The position numbers and the translations under genes are program-made. From JACDAN01 sp963802375 (lineage in GTDB: Bacteria > Actinomycetota > Thermoleophilia > Gaiellales > Gaiellaceae), in NCBI GenBank assembly GCA_963802375.1, contig CAWDIJ010000010.1, positions 992,001 to 1,056,000 on the forward strand: DNA of 64,000 nucleotides, read 5' to 3'. Numbering within the stretch: position 1 is the first letter of the stretch; each line of letters starts with the position of its first letter. The notes below the pieces were generated by a model that saw only the letters and a program-made list of their open reading frames with translations, was not told where the DNA came from and did not search any database. This document shows, piece after piece, positions 56,357 to 64,000 of this stretch.

Positions 56357-57550
56357 GGTCGCGCCGGCCGGGTCGGCGTCGTACGACGCCGGCACGCCGT
56401 CCTCCGTGTACCAGGAGTAGGCGTACTGCCCGTCGTCCAGGGCCTTCGCGAGCTTCGAGAGCTTCAGCGGATGGAACGTGTCGCACATGACGGCGAGCTC
56501 ATGCGTCTCGGCCATCCCGATCGACTTCTCCGCCAACCCGGGATGCGGGCCGTGAGGGATCCCCGACGGGTGGAGCGTGACCGAGCCGATCTCGATCCCC
56601 TTCCGCGACGAGAAGCTCCCATCGACGTAATAGATCATCTCCTCGCTCTGGAGATTCGAGTGGTGGTACGGGATCGGGATCGCCATCGGATCGAAGTCCA
56701 GCTTCCGCGGACAGAACGAGCAGATGACGAAGTTCGGGCCCTGGAAGGTCTGGTGCGAGGGCGGCGGCATGTGGATCCGCCCGGTGATCGGCTCGAAGTC
56801 GTTGATGTTGAACGTCCACGGATAGAGGTAGCCGTCCCAGCCGACGACGTCGAACGGGTGGTAGTCGATCTCGTAGTCCTGATAGCCGTCCCGGACGCGG
56901 ATCTTGAGCCGGAACTCGCCCCGCTCACGGAACGTCTGGAGCTCGGTCGGCGCGTGGATGTCCCGGTGGTAGAAGGGGGCGTGCTCCATCAGCTGCCCGT
57001 ACTGGTTGCGGTACCGCTTCGGGATCTCGATGAGGCCCGGCGTTTCGAACAGGAGGTACCGCTGCGGCCCTGACGGCTCGAACTGGTACGTCGTCCCGCG
57101 CGGGATGACGACGTAGTCGCCCTCCTTGTACGGCAGGTCGCCGAAGGTCGTGTGCAGCGTTCCGGAGCCCTCGTGGACGAAGTAGACCTCGTCGCCCTCG
57201 CCGTTCCGGAAGAAGTAGTCCATCGACTCGGACGGCCGCACGAGCGAGATCTCCACGTCGTTGTTCCACATCAGGAGCTTGCGCCCGGAGACCTCGTCGC
57301 CCTCGGGCTCGATCCCGATCGTCTTGAAGTGCCGGTGCGCGTGGGCATCGGGCACCCACTCCTCGCGCTTGATCGGCTCGAAGTCGCCGAGCTCCTTGAT
57401 GCGGCAGGGCGATGTGAGGTGGTAGAGGATCGACTCGTTCCCGGTGAACCCCTCGAGCCCCATGACCTCCTCGGTCAGGAGGCTTCCGTTGTCGCGGAAC
57501 TGGATGTGGCGCTTGCGCGGGACGTCGCCGCGGACCTGGTAGGTGGGCAT
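56345..57550 (-). CDS. hmgA: Homogentisate 1,2-dioxygenase
   Basis: 401 residues from the ATG at 57550. Opens the aromatic ring of homogentisate in tyrosine/phenylalanine degradation. The bacterial-type cupin sequence is seen in RHIQFRDNGSLLTEEVMGLE, NDVEISLVRPSESMDYFFRN, YFVHEGSGTLHTTFGDLPYK, VIPRGTTYQFEPSGPQRYLL, WTFNINDFEPITGRIHMPPP, HQTFQGPNFVICSFCPRKLD (ligand-bearing region) and ASGIPHGPHPGLAEKSIG-like end (LHPSGIPHGPHPGLAEKSIG). The downstream hydrolase gene at 59341 completes the pathway logic. Confidence 0.95.
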   Translation of the reverse strand: MPTYQVRGDVPRKRHIQFRDNGSLLTEEVMGLEGFTGNESILYHLTSPCRIKELGDFEPIKREEWVPDAHAHRHFKTIGIEPEGDEVSGRKLLMWNNDVEISLVRPSESMDYFFRNGEGDEVYFVHEGSGTLHTTFGDLPYKEGDYVVIPRGTTYQFEPSGPQRYLLFETPGLIEIPKRYRNQYGQLMEHAPFYHRDIHAPTELQTFRERGEFRLKIRVRDGYQDYEIDYHPFDVVGWDGYLYPWTFNINDFEPITGRIHMPPPSHQTFQGPNFVICSFCPRKLDFDPMAIPIPYHHSNLQSEEMIYYVDGSFSSRKGIEIGSVTLHPSGIPHGPHPGLAEKSIGMAETHELAVMCDTFHPLKLSKLAKALDDGQYAYSWYTEDGVPASYDADPAGATSHF

Positions 57551-57589
57551 GGCGCGAAGGTTAGCGCGGTCGGTTCGTAGACTCGCCCG

Positions 57590-58432
57590 ATGGCGCCGGC
57601 GCTGCTCGCGGAAGACCTCGCCAAGCGCTATGGCCGCGTCCAGGCGCTCGGAGGCGTCAGCCTCGAGGTCCAGCCCGGCGAGCTTGTCGGACTGCTCGGT
57701 CCGAACGGCGCCGGGAAGTCGACGCTCGTCAAGATCGCCTGCGGGCTCATCCGTCCTTCGGAGGGCCGCGCCGAGGTCTGCGGCGCGCCGGCGGGGTCGC
57801 ACGGGGCCCGCGCCTCGCTCGGCTATCTGGCGGAGCTCTTCCGCTTCCCCGGCTGGTACTCGGCGGACGAGGTGCTCCGGCTGCACCAGCGGCTCGCCGG
57901 CTCCCCCGGCGGCGAGCAGGAGCGGTACCGGCTCCTCGAGCTCGTCGGCCTCGGGGATGCGCGCCGGGTCCGAGTGGACGCGATGTCGAAGGGCATGCAA
58001 CAGCGGCTCGGGATCGCGCAGGCGCTCGTGGGCGAGCCACCGCTGCTTCTGCTGGACGAGCCGACGAGCGCGCTCGACCCTGCCGGCCGGAGAACGGTCC
58101 GGACGCTCCTGGAGGAGCTGCGCGCCCGCGGCATCGGCGTCCTCCTGAACTCGCACCTGCTGAGCGAGATCGAGCTCGTGTGCGACCGGGTCGTGATCCT
58201 CTCGCGCGGCCGCGTCGTGGCCGCCGGGTCGCCGGAGGAGCTCTCGCGGCCACGCGGCGTCGAGGTCGAGACCGGCGACGGCGTGCGGCTCTTCGCGCAC
58301 GCGAGCCGTGAGGACGCTCCGCGCATCGTCGAGGAGCTCGTCCGCGAGGGCCGGCGGGTCTACGGCGTGCGGGTGCTGACGACGAGCCTCGAGGAGGAGT
58401 ACCTCGAAGCGGTGGGCGGTGATACGGCATGA
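57590..58432 (+). CDS. ABC transporter ATP-binding protein (ABC-2 type)
   Basis: 280 residues. Walker A GPNGAGKST (37-45), signature loop MSKGMQQRLGIAQALVGEPP, Walker B LLLLDEPTSALDPAGRRTVR and the switch-region NSHLLSEIELVCDRVVILS. The N-terminus LAKRYGRVQALGGVSLEVQP and the short C-terminal regulatory tail resemble NosF/CcmA-like and drug-exporter ATPases. Overlaps the permease gene by four bases. Divergent from hmgA with 39 bases between starts. Confidence 0.93.
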   Translation: MAPALLAEDLAKRYGRVQALGGVSLEVQPGELVGLLGPNGAGKSTLVKIACGLIRPSEGRAEVCGAPAGSHGARASLGYLAELFRFPGWYSADEVLRLHQRLAGSPGGEQERYRLLELVGLGDARRVRVDAMSKGMQQRLGIAQALVGEPPLLLLDEPTSALDPAGRRTVRTLLEELRARGIGVLLNSHLLSEIELVCDRVVILSRGRVVAAGSPEELSRPRGVEVETGDGVRLFAHASREDAPRIVEELVREGRRVYGVRVLTTSLEEEYLEAVGGDTA

Positions 58433-59280
58433 GGGCGGTCGCGATCATCGCCGTGTACGCGCTGCAGGAGGCGGTCCGCCGGCGGATCTTCCACGTCGTC
58501 CTGCTCCTGACCGCCGTCTATCTCGCCCTCTACTGGCTCGGCGCGGACACGGCGTTCGAGGAGGTCGCGGAGCTCGAGGGCGGCCTCCCCGTGGACGATC
58601 GCGAGCTCACGGGCGGGACGCTGTTCGGCCTCTCGATGTTCGGGACGCTCTTCCTCGGCGCGGTCCTCGCGGCATTCCTGACCCTAGGCGTGGTGCGCGG
58701 CGACGCCGAGCGGGGCCTCCTCCAGCCGCTCGTCGTGCGGCCCGTCGGCCGCAGCGCGCTCCTCGTCGGGCGTTTCCTCGGAGCGGCCGCGGTCTGTGTC
58801 CCGTACGTGCTCATCGTGTACTCCGCCTGCGCGCTGATCACGCGGTCGAGCGGCGACTGGTGGCCGGACGAGTTTCTCCGGCCGGGGCTCCAGCTCGCCG
58901 TCGGCGTGCTGGTGATCGCCGCGCTCGGGCTTCTCGGCTCGGTCTTTCTCACCGCGACCGCGAACGGAATCGCGATCTTCATGGTCTTCGGCGCCGGCCT
59001 CGTCGCAGGCCTGCTCGGCCAGATCGGAGAGGCGCTGAGCTCGGAGTCGCTCCAGAACGTCGCCGAGCGGACTTCGTGGGCGCTGCCCTTCGAGGCCCTC
59101 TACCAGGACGCCCTCTACCGCATCACCTCCGAGAGTCGCGGGCTCACGGGCCTCGCGATCCAGCTCGGCCCGTTCGGCGGCTCCGAGGCCGCCGGGCCGA
59201 ACCTGCCGTTCTGGGTTTTCGCCTACCTGGCGGCCGCGCTCGCGGCAGCGATGGCCGCGTTTGCGCGGAAAGACCTCTAG
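58429..59280 (+). CDS. ABC-2-type transporter permease (NosY-like)
   Basis: 283 residues with about six helices: IFHVVLLLTAVYLALYWLGA, LFGLSMFGTLFLGAVLAAFL, VVRPVGRSALLVGRFLGAA (coupling loop), VCVPYVLIVYSACALITRSS, LAVGVLVIAALGLLGSVFLT and FWVFAYLAAALAAAMAAFAR. Forms an exporter with the upstream ATPase. Placement between hmgA and the fumarylacetoacetase-family gene could suggest transport of aromatic compounds, but the ABC-2 type usually exports; this is only positional. The stop codon overlaps repeat copy 2. Confidence 0.85.
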   Translation: MRAVAIIAVYALQEAVRRRIFHVVLLLTAVYLALYWLGADTAFEEVAELEGGLPVDDRELTGGTLFGLSMFGTLFLGAVLAAFLTLGVVRGDAERGLLQPLVVRPVGRSALLVGRFLGAAAVCVPYVLIVYSACALITRSSGDWWPDEFLRPGLQLAVGVLVIAALGLLGSVFLTATANGIAIFMVFGAGLVAGLLGQIGEALSSESLQNVAERTSWALPFEALYQDALYRITSESRGLTGLAIQLGPFGGSEAAGPNLPFWVFAYLAAALAAAMAAFARKDL

Positions 59281-59341
59281 GAGGGTTGGCGTGAAAGCGC
59301 TCCTTGCCTGGCGGCACAGCCGTTCTTGCGCCATACCCTCC
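59280..59341. repeat. Inverted-repeat element between convergent genes (copy 2, short)
   Basis: GGAGGGTTGGCG at the left end (59280-59291) and CGCCATACCCTCC at the right (59329-59341) form the arms. The right half (59306-59344) matches bases 21804-21842 of copy 1 at 34 of 39 positions, including the 17 identical bases GCCTGGCGGCACAGCCG. The middle of the longer copy is missing. The element spans the entire gap between the ABC permease stop (59278-59280) and the hydrolase stop (59341-59343). Confidence 0.7.
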
Positions 59342-60156
59342 TAACCGCGAATGCGGTTTCGCAGCACCCCGATCCCCTCCACCTCCAGCTCGACGACGTC
59401 GCCGGGCTGGAGCCACCGCTCGTCGCCGTGCTCCAGGATGCAGCCCGTGCCGACCGTCCCCGAGCCAAGGATGTCGCCGGGGTAGAGCTCTGTGTTCCTG
59501 GCCGCCTGCTCGACGATTCGATCCCACGGGTGGTAGAGGTCGGCGAGGTTTCCGCGTGAGCGCTCCTCGCCGTTGACGCGGGCGACCATCGCCGCCGACG
59601 AGCCGTCGAACTCGTCCGGCGTGACGACGACCGGGCCGAGGCTCGTCGCGAAGTCCTTGCCCTTCGCAGGCCCGAGCCCGACCTTCATCTCCTGCCGCTG
59701 GAGGTCGCGGGCGGACCAGTCGTTCATGATCGTGAAGCCGCCGACCTGCCCTTCCGCGCCGATCACAGCGGCGACCTCGAGCTCGTAATCGAGCTCGCTC
59801 GTGCCCTCGGGGTAGGGAATCTCGTCGTCCGGGCCGTGGATCACCGCCGGGTTGGAGAAGTAGAAGACGGGGATCCGGTACCACTCCTCCGGCACGTCGA
59901 GGCCGCGCTTCGCCCGCGCCGTCTTCACGTGCTGCTCGAACGCGTAGAAGTCGCGCACCGACGGCGGGTGGAGCACCGGGGGCCGGAGCTCGACCTCGGC
60001 GAGCGGGTACTCGGCGTGCTCGCGCGCCTGGCCGCCGCCCGTGAAGTAGGACTGGAGCGTCTGGGCCGCCAGCTGGATCACGCGGTCGCCCTCGATCCGC
60101 CCCGGCCACCCGCGCTGGAGGTGCGCCCCCTTCGGGCTGAACATGCAGAGCCTCAA
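59341..60156 (-). CDS. Fumarylacetoacetate-hydrolase-family protein
   Basis: 271 residues from a TTG at 60156 (alternative ATG at 60144). The FAH fold is recognised by PEEWYRIPVFYFSNPAVIHG, PYPEGTSELDYELEVAAVIG, GFTIMNDWSARDLQRQEMKV (SARDLQ metal site), KGKDFATSLGPVVVTPDEFD, and SGTVGTGCILEHGDERWLQP near the end. With hmgA nearby it probably splits fumarylacetoacetate in tyrosine breakdown, though isomerase-type relatives share the fold. A longer open frame runs through the palindromic repeats upstream and gives a spurious N-terminus (SGAWHRTW-type repeats). Confidence 0.85.
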   Translation of the reverse strand: MRLCMFSPKGAHLQRGWPGRIEGDRVIQLAAQTLQSYFTGGGQAREHAEYPLAEVELRPPVLHPPSVRDFYAFEQHVKTARAKRGLDVPEEWYRIPVFYFSNPAVIHGPDDEIPYPEGTSELDYELEVAAVIGAEGQVGGFTIMNDWSARDLQRQEMKVGLGPAKGKDFATSLGPVVVTPDEFDGSSAAMVARVNGEERSRGNLADLYHPWDRIVEQAARNTELYPGDILGSGTVGTGCILEHGDERWLQPGDVVELEVEGIGVLRNRIRG

Positions 60157-60174
60157 GCGCGACTTCCCCAGGAG

Positions 60175-60262
60175 CCACGTCCCGTGCCAGGCACCGGACG
60201 TGGCCCGAGCGGCGATCGGAGCTTTCCCCAGTGGCCATGTCCGGTGCCAGGCACCGGACACG
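60175..60262. repeat. Two tandem palindromic repeats upstream of the fumarylacetoacetase-family gene
   Basis: Two related units of about 60 bases. Cores are CCACGTCC...GGACGTGG (60175-60203) and TGTCCGGTGCC AGGCACCGGACA (60238-60260), sharing GTGCCAGGCACCGGAC. Each core is preceded by TTCCCCAG. They lie in the gap between the hydrolase start and the cation exporter stop and can each form a stable hairpin. Confidence 0.7.
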
Positions 60263-60277
60263 TCTGCGGAGGACAGG

Positions 60278-61618
60278 TCACGGCTCGGTGTGCACCACGA
60301 CGTCGGCGACCTCGGGCAGCTCGGCGCGGATCCGCTCCTCGATCTCGCTTGCGCGCGTGTGGGCGTCGGCGAGCGAGCCGCCCTCGATCCGGACGGTCAC
60401 GAAGAGCAACACGCCGTCCTGCGTTTCGATAAAGCGCACCTCCCGCGGCGGCTCCCCCGTCAGCTCGCGGACGATCCCGGCCACCGCGCGCTCGTCGGCT
60501 TCGGTCAGACGCTCTCCCGGCGCAGGCTCGCGGAGCGGCTCGAGGTGCGTCTGGACGGAGACGACGGCGGGAACCGCCTGCGCGATCGCCCGTTCCACCT
60601 GCGATGCGACCTCGTGCGCTTCGGAGAGCGGGAGCTCACCCGGCAGCTTGATGTGGAGCCCGACCTCCACGCCGCCGTTCACGGTCACGACCCGAAGGTT
60701 GTGCACCTCCCGAACCCTGGGGACACCGAGCGCCGCGGCCAGGACGCGCTCGCGCAACGCCTCTTCGGTCCGCGGCTCGACGTGGACGACGACGTCGCTC
60801 TCGGGCAGCGCGTCCTGCACCGCCCGCTCGACACGATCCGCGGCCGCATGTCCCTGGCCGACGGCCGCCCCGGGCGGAACGCCGATGACGACGTCCGCGA
60901 AGTGGCGGCCGGCCGAGCGGCGCAGCCGGAGCCGGCGCAGCTCGACGGGGGGATCGACACCCGCGATCGCCTTGCGCGCCGCCTGCTGCGCCTCGTCCGG
61001 CGTCGTGTCCATGAGCACATCGATGTTCGAGCGGATCAGCCGTGCCGCCGCAAGCAAGACGAGGACTGCGACGAAGAGGGCCGCGAGCGAGTCGGCGCGA
61101 CCGTATCCGCCGGCGACGAAGGCGAGACCGATGAGCACCGCAACCGACCCGGCGAGGTCGCCCGCGAAGTGCAAGGCGTTCGCCTCGAGGGCGGCGCTCC
61201 CGTAGCGTCGAGAGGCTCGCCAGGAGACCAGCGTCCGGCCCGCGTCGACGGCGATGACGACCCCGATCACCAGGAACGTGTACCAGGCGGCGTCGACCTC
61301 TCGCTCGGCCGAACCCACCAGGTGCTCGATCGCCTTGTAGGAGATGAACAGGCTCGCGAGGACGAGGATCGTCGCCTCGGCGAGCGCGGCGAGATGCTCG
61401 GCCTTGCCGTGGCCGTACGGGTGGCCGGGATCGGCCGGGCGCCCAGCCACGCCGACGGCGAAGAACGTCAGGAGCGCCGCAACGAGATCCGTCCCGGAGT
61501 GGATCGCCTCCGACACGAGCCCGAGGCTGCCGCTCGCGAGCCCGGCGCCGAGCTTGAGCGCGATGAGAACGAGTGCAGCTCCGATCGAGACGAGTGCGGT
61601 CCGGCGCTGCGGCGTCAT
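60278..61618 (-). CDS. Cation diffusion facilitator (CDF) metal efflux protein with two C-terminal dimerisation domains
   Basis: 446 residues. Transmembrane part with the metal-site pair H40/D44 (VSEAIHSGTDLVAALLTFFA) and H150/D154 (EANALHFAGDLAGSVAVLIG), the HxxxD signature of Zn/Fe/Mn exporters of the ZitB/FieF type; about six helices. It is longer than usual because two cytosolic ferredoxin-like ZT-dimer domains follow (DVVIGVPPGAAVGQGHAAAD and EVGLHIKLPGELPLSEAHEV, plus a third partial one EDGVLLFVTVRIEGGSLADA-like, QDGVLLFVTVRIEGGSLADA). Overlaps the next gene by four bases. Confidence 0.9.
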   Translation of the reverse strand: MTPQRRTALVSIGAALVLIALKLGAGLASGSLGLVSEAIHSGTDLVAALLTFFAVGVAGRPADPGHPYGHGKAEHLAALAEATILVLASLFISYKAIEHLVGSAEREVDAAWYTFLVIGVVIAVDAGRTLVSWRASRRYGSAALEANALHFAGDLAGSVAVLIGLAFVAGGYGRADSLAALFVAVLVLLAAARLIRSNIDVLMDTTPDEAQQAARKAIAGVDPPVELRRLRLRRSAGRHFADVVIGVPPGAAVGQGHAAADRVERAVQDALPESDVVVHVEPRTEEALRERVLAAALGVPRVREVHNLRVVTVNGGVEVGLHIKLPGELPLSEAHEVASQVERAIAQAVPAVVSVQTHLEPLREPAPGERLTEADERAVAGIVRELTGEPPREVRFIETQDGVLLFVTVRIEGGSLADAHTRASEIEERIRAELPEVADVVVHTEP

Positions 61619-63024
61619 CGCAGGCTCCGAAGCGCAGACCGGGCGGCGTTGAGCCCGCACATGCCGTGGACACCTCCGCCCGGCGGCGTCGCCGAGGAGC
61701 AGATGTAGAGGCCGTCGACGGGTGTCGAGTACGGATTCAGACGCACGGCGGGCCGCGTGTAGAGCTGGCGGAGATCCTGGACGCCGCCGTTGATGTCGCC
61801 GCCGACGTAGTTCGGGTTGCGCGCCTCGACGTCGGCCGGGCCCATCACGTGGCGCGCGAGGATCCGATCGCGGAAGCCGGGCGCGAAGCGCTCGATCTGC
61901 GCCTCCATCCGCTCGGTCATGTCCATGGTCGACCCGTTCGGGACGTGGCAGTACGCCCAGAGCGTGTGCTTGCCGCTCGGCGCGCGGGTGTCGTCGAAGA
62001 GGCTCTGCTGGGCGACGATCATGTACGGCCGCTCCGCCGCCTCGCCGCGCCAGACGGCGTCCTCGGACTCCACGATGTCGGCCGCCGCCCCACCGATGTG
62101 CACGGTCCCGGCGCTCGAGCACTCCTGCGCCTTCCACGGCACCGGTCCATCGAGCGCCCAGTCGGCCTTGAACACGCCCGGTCCGTAGCGATAGCGGCGC
62201 AGGGCCCGCACGTAGCGGTCGGGTAGGTGGTGTCCTGCCACGTCGACGACCCCGCGCGGCGTCAAGTCGAGCAGAGTCGCCGCCGACCCGGGCAGCTCGT
62301 CCACCGAGGTCACAGGGCGACCGGTCTCGACCTCGCCGCCGAGCGACCGGAGATACGAGACGAGGGCGTCCGCGATCGCCTGCGAGCCGCCCCGGGACAT
62401 CGGCCAGCCGAAGGCATGACCGAGCAGGCCGAGGACAAGCCCGAACGAGGCGGTCGCGCTCCGGGTCAAGGGCTGGATCGAATGCGCGGCGAGCCCTGCG
62501 AAGAGCGCCTTCGCTCGTTCGCCCTCGAACCGCCCCGCCAACCCGACCGCCGAGCGGAACGCCAGAAGCCCGAACCGGGCGGCGCCGAGCGGGCGGCGCG
62601 GAAGCGGCCGGGGGCCGAGCAAGAACGGGACGAGCCAGTCCTGGTCGCGGACGAGGGGCTCGAAGAGCTTCCGATACACCGTCCCGTCGGCGCAGAGCCC
62701 GGCCGCCGTCGCCTCCACGGACCGCTCCAGCATCACCGCGGTCCCGTCGTCCAGCGGGTGCGCCATCAGCGCGTCCGGATGGACGAGCTCCAGCCCGTGC
62801 TCGGCAAGCGGCAGCTCCGAGAAGAACGGCGACCCGGCGGCAAGTGGGTGGATCGCGGAGCAGACGTCGTGCACGAACCCGGGCCCCGTCAACTCTGCGG
62901 AGCGCGTTCCTCCGCCGACCGAGTCCGCCTGCTCGACGACGAGCACCGAGTGGCCGACACGTGCGAACGTGATCGCAGCTGCCAGGCCGTTCGGGCCGGA
63001 CCCGACGACGACGGCGTCAGGCAT
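61615..63024 (-). CDS. NAD(P)/FAD-dependent oxidoreductase, phytoene-desaturase-like
   Basis: 469 residues. Rossmann start AVVVGSGPNGLAAAITFARV (GxGxxG, 8-13) with VLVVEQADSVGGGTRSAELT, then FVHDVCSAIHPLAAGSPFFS. The C-terminal FAD motif is GLYICSSATPPGGGVHGMCG. The closest group is CrtI/CrtN-like and the Pyridine-nucleotide-disulfide oxidoreductase domain 2 (PYROXD2) proteins; a true carotenoid role is not supported because no crtB or crtE is near. Four-base overlap with the CDF gene. Confidence 0.85.
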   Translation of the reverse strand: MPDAVVVGSGPNGLAAAITFARVGHSVLVVEQADSVGGGTRSAELTGPGFVHDVCSAIHPLAAGSPFFSELPLAEHGLELVHPDALMAHPLDDGTAVMLERSVEATAAGLCADGTVYRKLFEPLVRDQDWLVPFLLGPRPLPRRPLGAARFGLLAFRSAVGLAGRFEGERAKALFAGLAAHSIQPLTRSATASFGLVLGLLGHAFGWPMSRGGSQAIADALVSYLRSLGGEVETGRPVTSVDELPGSAATLLDLTPRGVVDVAGHHLPDRYVRALRRYRYGPGVFKADWALDGPVPWKAQECSSAGTVHIGGAAADIVESEDAVWRGEAAERPYMIVAQQSLFDDTRAPSGKHTLWAYCHVPNGSTMDMTERMEAQIERFAPGFRDRILARHVMGPADVEARNPNYVGGDINGGVQDLRQLYTRPAVRLNPYSTPVDGLYICSSATPPGGGVHGMCGLNAARSALRSLR

Positions 63025-63763
63025 CTTCGAGTGGCCAGATCACGACGTCCTGGCGCGCCGAGTAGTACAGCAGCGGATCCTCGCCGAGAAGCTCGATTCC
63101 GGACGCCGACATCGTGTTCTCCTCGATGTGGGCCTCGGCAGGCTGGAGCGGCCACGGCGCGTGGTGGATCTCGGCCCGCTTCAGCCGGCCGCCGTCCTCG
63201 GTGTAGAGGCAGTAGCGCTCGGTCAGGAAGTGCGCCAGCGAGCGCGCTCCAAGTAACAAGTTGTCACTTGCTGGGTCCGGCTCGAGCACGTCGCCGATCG
63301 CCCGGTAGCCGGTACGGAACGCGGCCGGCGCGCCGCGCGGATCCCGCCGGCGGCTCGCGTACTCCAGCCGCCCGTCGCGCCACTCGGCGCGCATTGCCGC
63401 GCGGAAGTACGGGAGCTTGTAGACACGGCGGGCCGCCTCGACCGCCAGCTCGCTGGAGGCGTCGAGGCTGAAGAACCAAATCCCTGGCTTGCCGCCGGCT
63501 GTGACGTACGTCCGCATGTTGACCTCGAGGAACGACGAGAGCAGCGGCAGCGGTGGCAGGCCTCGCGCCCTCAGCCCGGTGACCCGGAACGGCGTGATGC
63601 CGATCCACGCCTCGTCCTCGAAGAGATCCAGCTCGAGCCCGTCGGGAAGCTGCGACCGCAGCGCATTCGCCGGCGCCCGCCAGTGCGCGAAGAGCAGCTC
63701 CTCCCAGGTCTGCCCCATGACCCACGAGGTCTCGGGCAGAGGCCAGGGCCTGTGATTGGTCAC
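63017..63763 (-). CDS. DUF2071 / YqjF-family protein
   Basis: 248 residues from a GTG at 63763, chosen because RPWPLPETSWVMGQTWEELL is where relatives begin; an in-frame ATG at 63847 would add 28 residues. Blocks LFAHWRAPANALRSQLPDGL, WIGITPFRVTGLRARGLPPL, FLEVNMRTYVTAGGKPGIWF and FFSLDASSELAVEAARRVY match the family. Function unknown. It overlaps the oxidoreductase by eight bases on the minus strand. Confidence 0.8.
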   Translation of the reverse strand: MTNHRPWPLPETSWVMGQTWEELLFAHWRAPANALRSQLPDGLELDLFEDEAWIGITPFRVTGLRARGLPPLPLLSSFLEVNMRTYVTAGGKPGIWFFSLDASSELAVEAARRVYKLPYFRAAMRAEWRDGRLEYASRRRDPRGAPAAFRTGYRAIGDVLEPDPASDNLLLGARSLAHFLTERYCLYTEDGGRLKRAEIHHAPWPLQPAEAHIEENTMSASGIELLGEDPLLYYSARQDVVIWPLEDA

Positions 63764-63863
63764 CTGCAGCGAACCCGATTGCCGCGCCGGCGCCTGCACG
63801 GCGTCCAGGAGGCTCCAGGCTGGTGCGCCGCCCATCGTGCGTGGCAATCTACGGAACCGGACG

Positions 63864-64000
63864 ATGCGTCAGACGCTACGGGGCATCACCTACCGGCTGT
63901 TCCAGCCGATCGACGGCGCGTCCGTCGCGGTGTTCCGGATGTTGTTCGGCTCGATCATGCTCTGGGAGGTCTGGCGCTACTTCTCGCACGGCTGGATCGA
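63864..64000 (+). CDS. HTTM-domain membrane protein (vitamin K-dependent gamma-carboxylase-like), N-terminal fragment
   Basis: The ATG at 63864 starts LRGITYRLFQPIDGASVAVF, then FRMLFGSIMLWEVWRYFSHG, which is the first helix and FSHGW motif of HTTM proteins. The frame runs off the window end after 45 residues. Family members are polytopic membrane proteins related to vitamin K-dependent carboxylases; bacterial members have no settled function. Divergent from the DUF2071 gene across 100 bases. Confidence 0.75.
   Translation, partial: MRQTLRGITYRLFQPIDGASVAVFRMLFGSIMLWEVWRYFSHGWI

Overview
The window is high-GC bacterial DNA with dense, mostly single-domain genes, short spacers, many 4-base stop/start overlaps and frequent GTG/TTG starts. 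The order rplM-rpsI-glmM-glmS with acpS, an NAD(P)HX repair gene and alr nearby, a GuaB3-type IMP dehydrogenase beside guaA, and numerous small VOC, YciI and SDR proteins point to an actinobacterium. A deep lineage such as Thermoleophilia is my inference. No rRNA, tRNA, CRISPR array, prophage or intact transposase was seen.

Layout. 1-2.4 kb: end of a GCS2-type ligase, then an ECF sigma factor with a membrane-anchored beta-propeller partner. 2.38-2.85 kb: a peroxiredoxin-like gene whose reading frame is interrupted by one TGA exactly where the catalytic cysteine should be. A 7-bp hairpin with a GU-containing loop follows, so I read it as a selenoprotein. 2.8-13.2 kb: a membrane protein, lysA and many small accessory genes. 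Four genes here carry one-base frame breaks, and a 35-base direct repeat recurs between genes from 9.6 to 12.7 kb. 13.3-15 kb: a second ECF sigma/membrane partner pair.

15.9-21.6 kb: fabI divergent from a large secreted subtilase, then an SDR and two thioredoxin-fold genes. 21.9-32 kb: a mostly minus-strand housekeeping cluster for RNA (tRNA nucleotidyltransferase), cell wall (alr, glmS, glmM), lipid (acpS), metabolite repair and ribosomes (rpsI, rplM). Two plus-strand genes (arfB-like and an SDR) sit inside it. 32-37 kb: membrane and cupredoxin-like proteins, a DNA glycosylase, a PLD-family protein, a nitroreductase, and an intact/decayed paralog pair.

37.2-48.7 kb: nucleotide metabolism (guaA, guaB3, pyrF, pyrE, rdgB), a PfkB sugar kinase, wall genes (a DD-carboxypeptidase, murI), HU, RNase PH and MgtC. 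48.7-56.3 kb: secreted hydrolase, amino-acid-type binding protein, a DUF72 protein, AlkA and others. 56.3-60.2 kb: homogentisate dioxygenase and a fumarylacetoacetase-family hydrolase (aromatic amino-acid degradation) flanking an ABC exporter. 60.3-64 kb: a CDF metal exporter, a carotenoid-desaturase-like oxidoreductase, a DUF2071 protein and the start of an HTTM protein.

Three families of small non-coding inverted or direct repeats are scattered through the window. Two of them fill the gaps between convergent gene pairs almost exactly.
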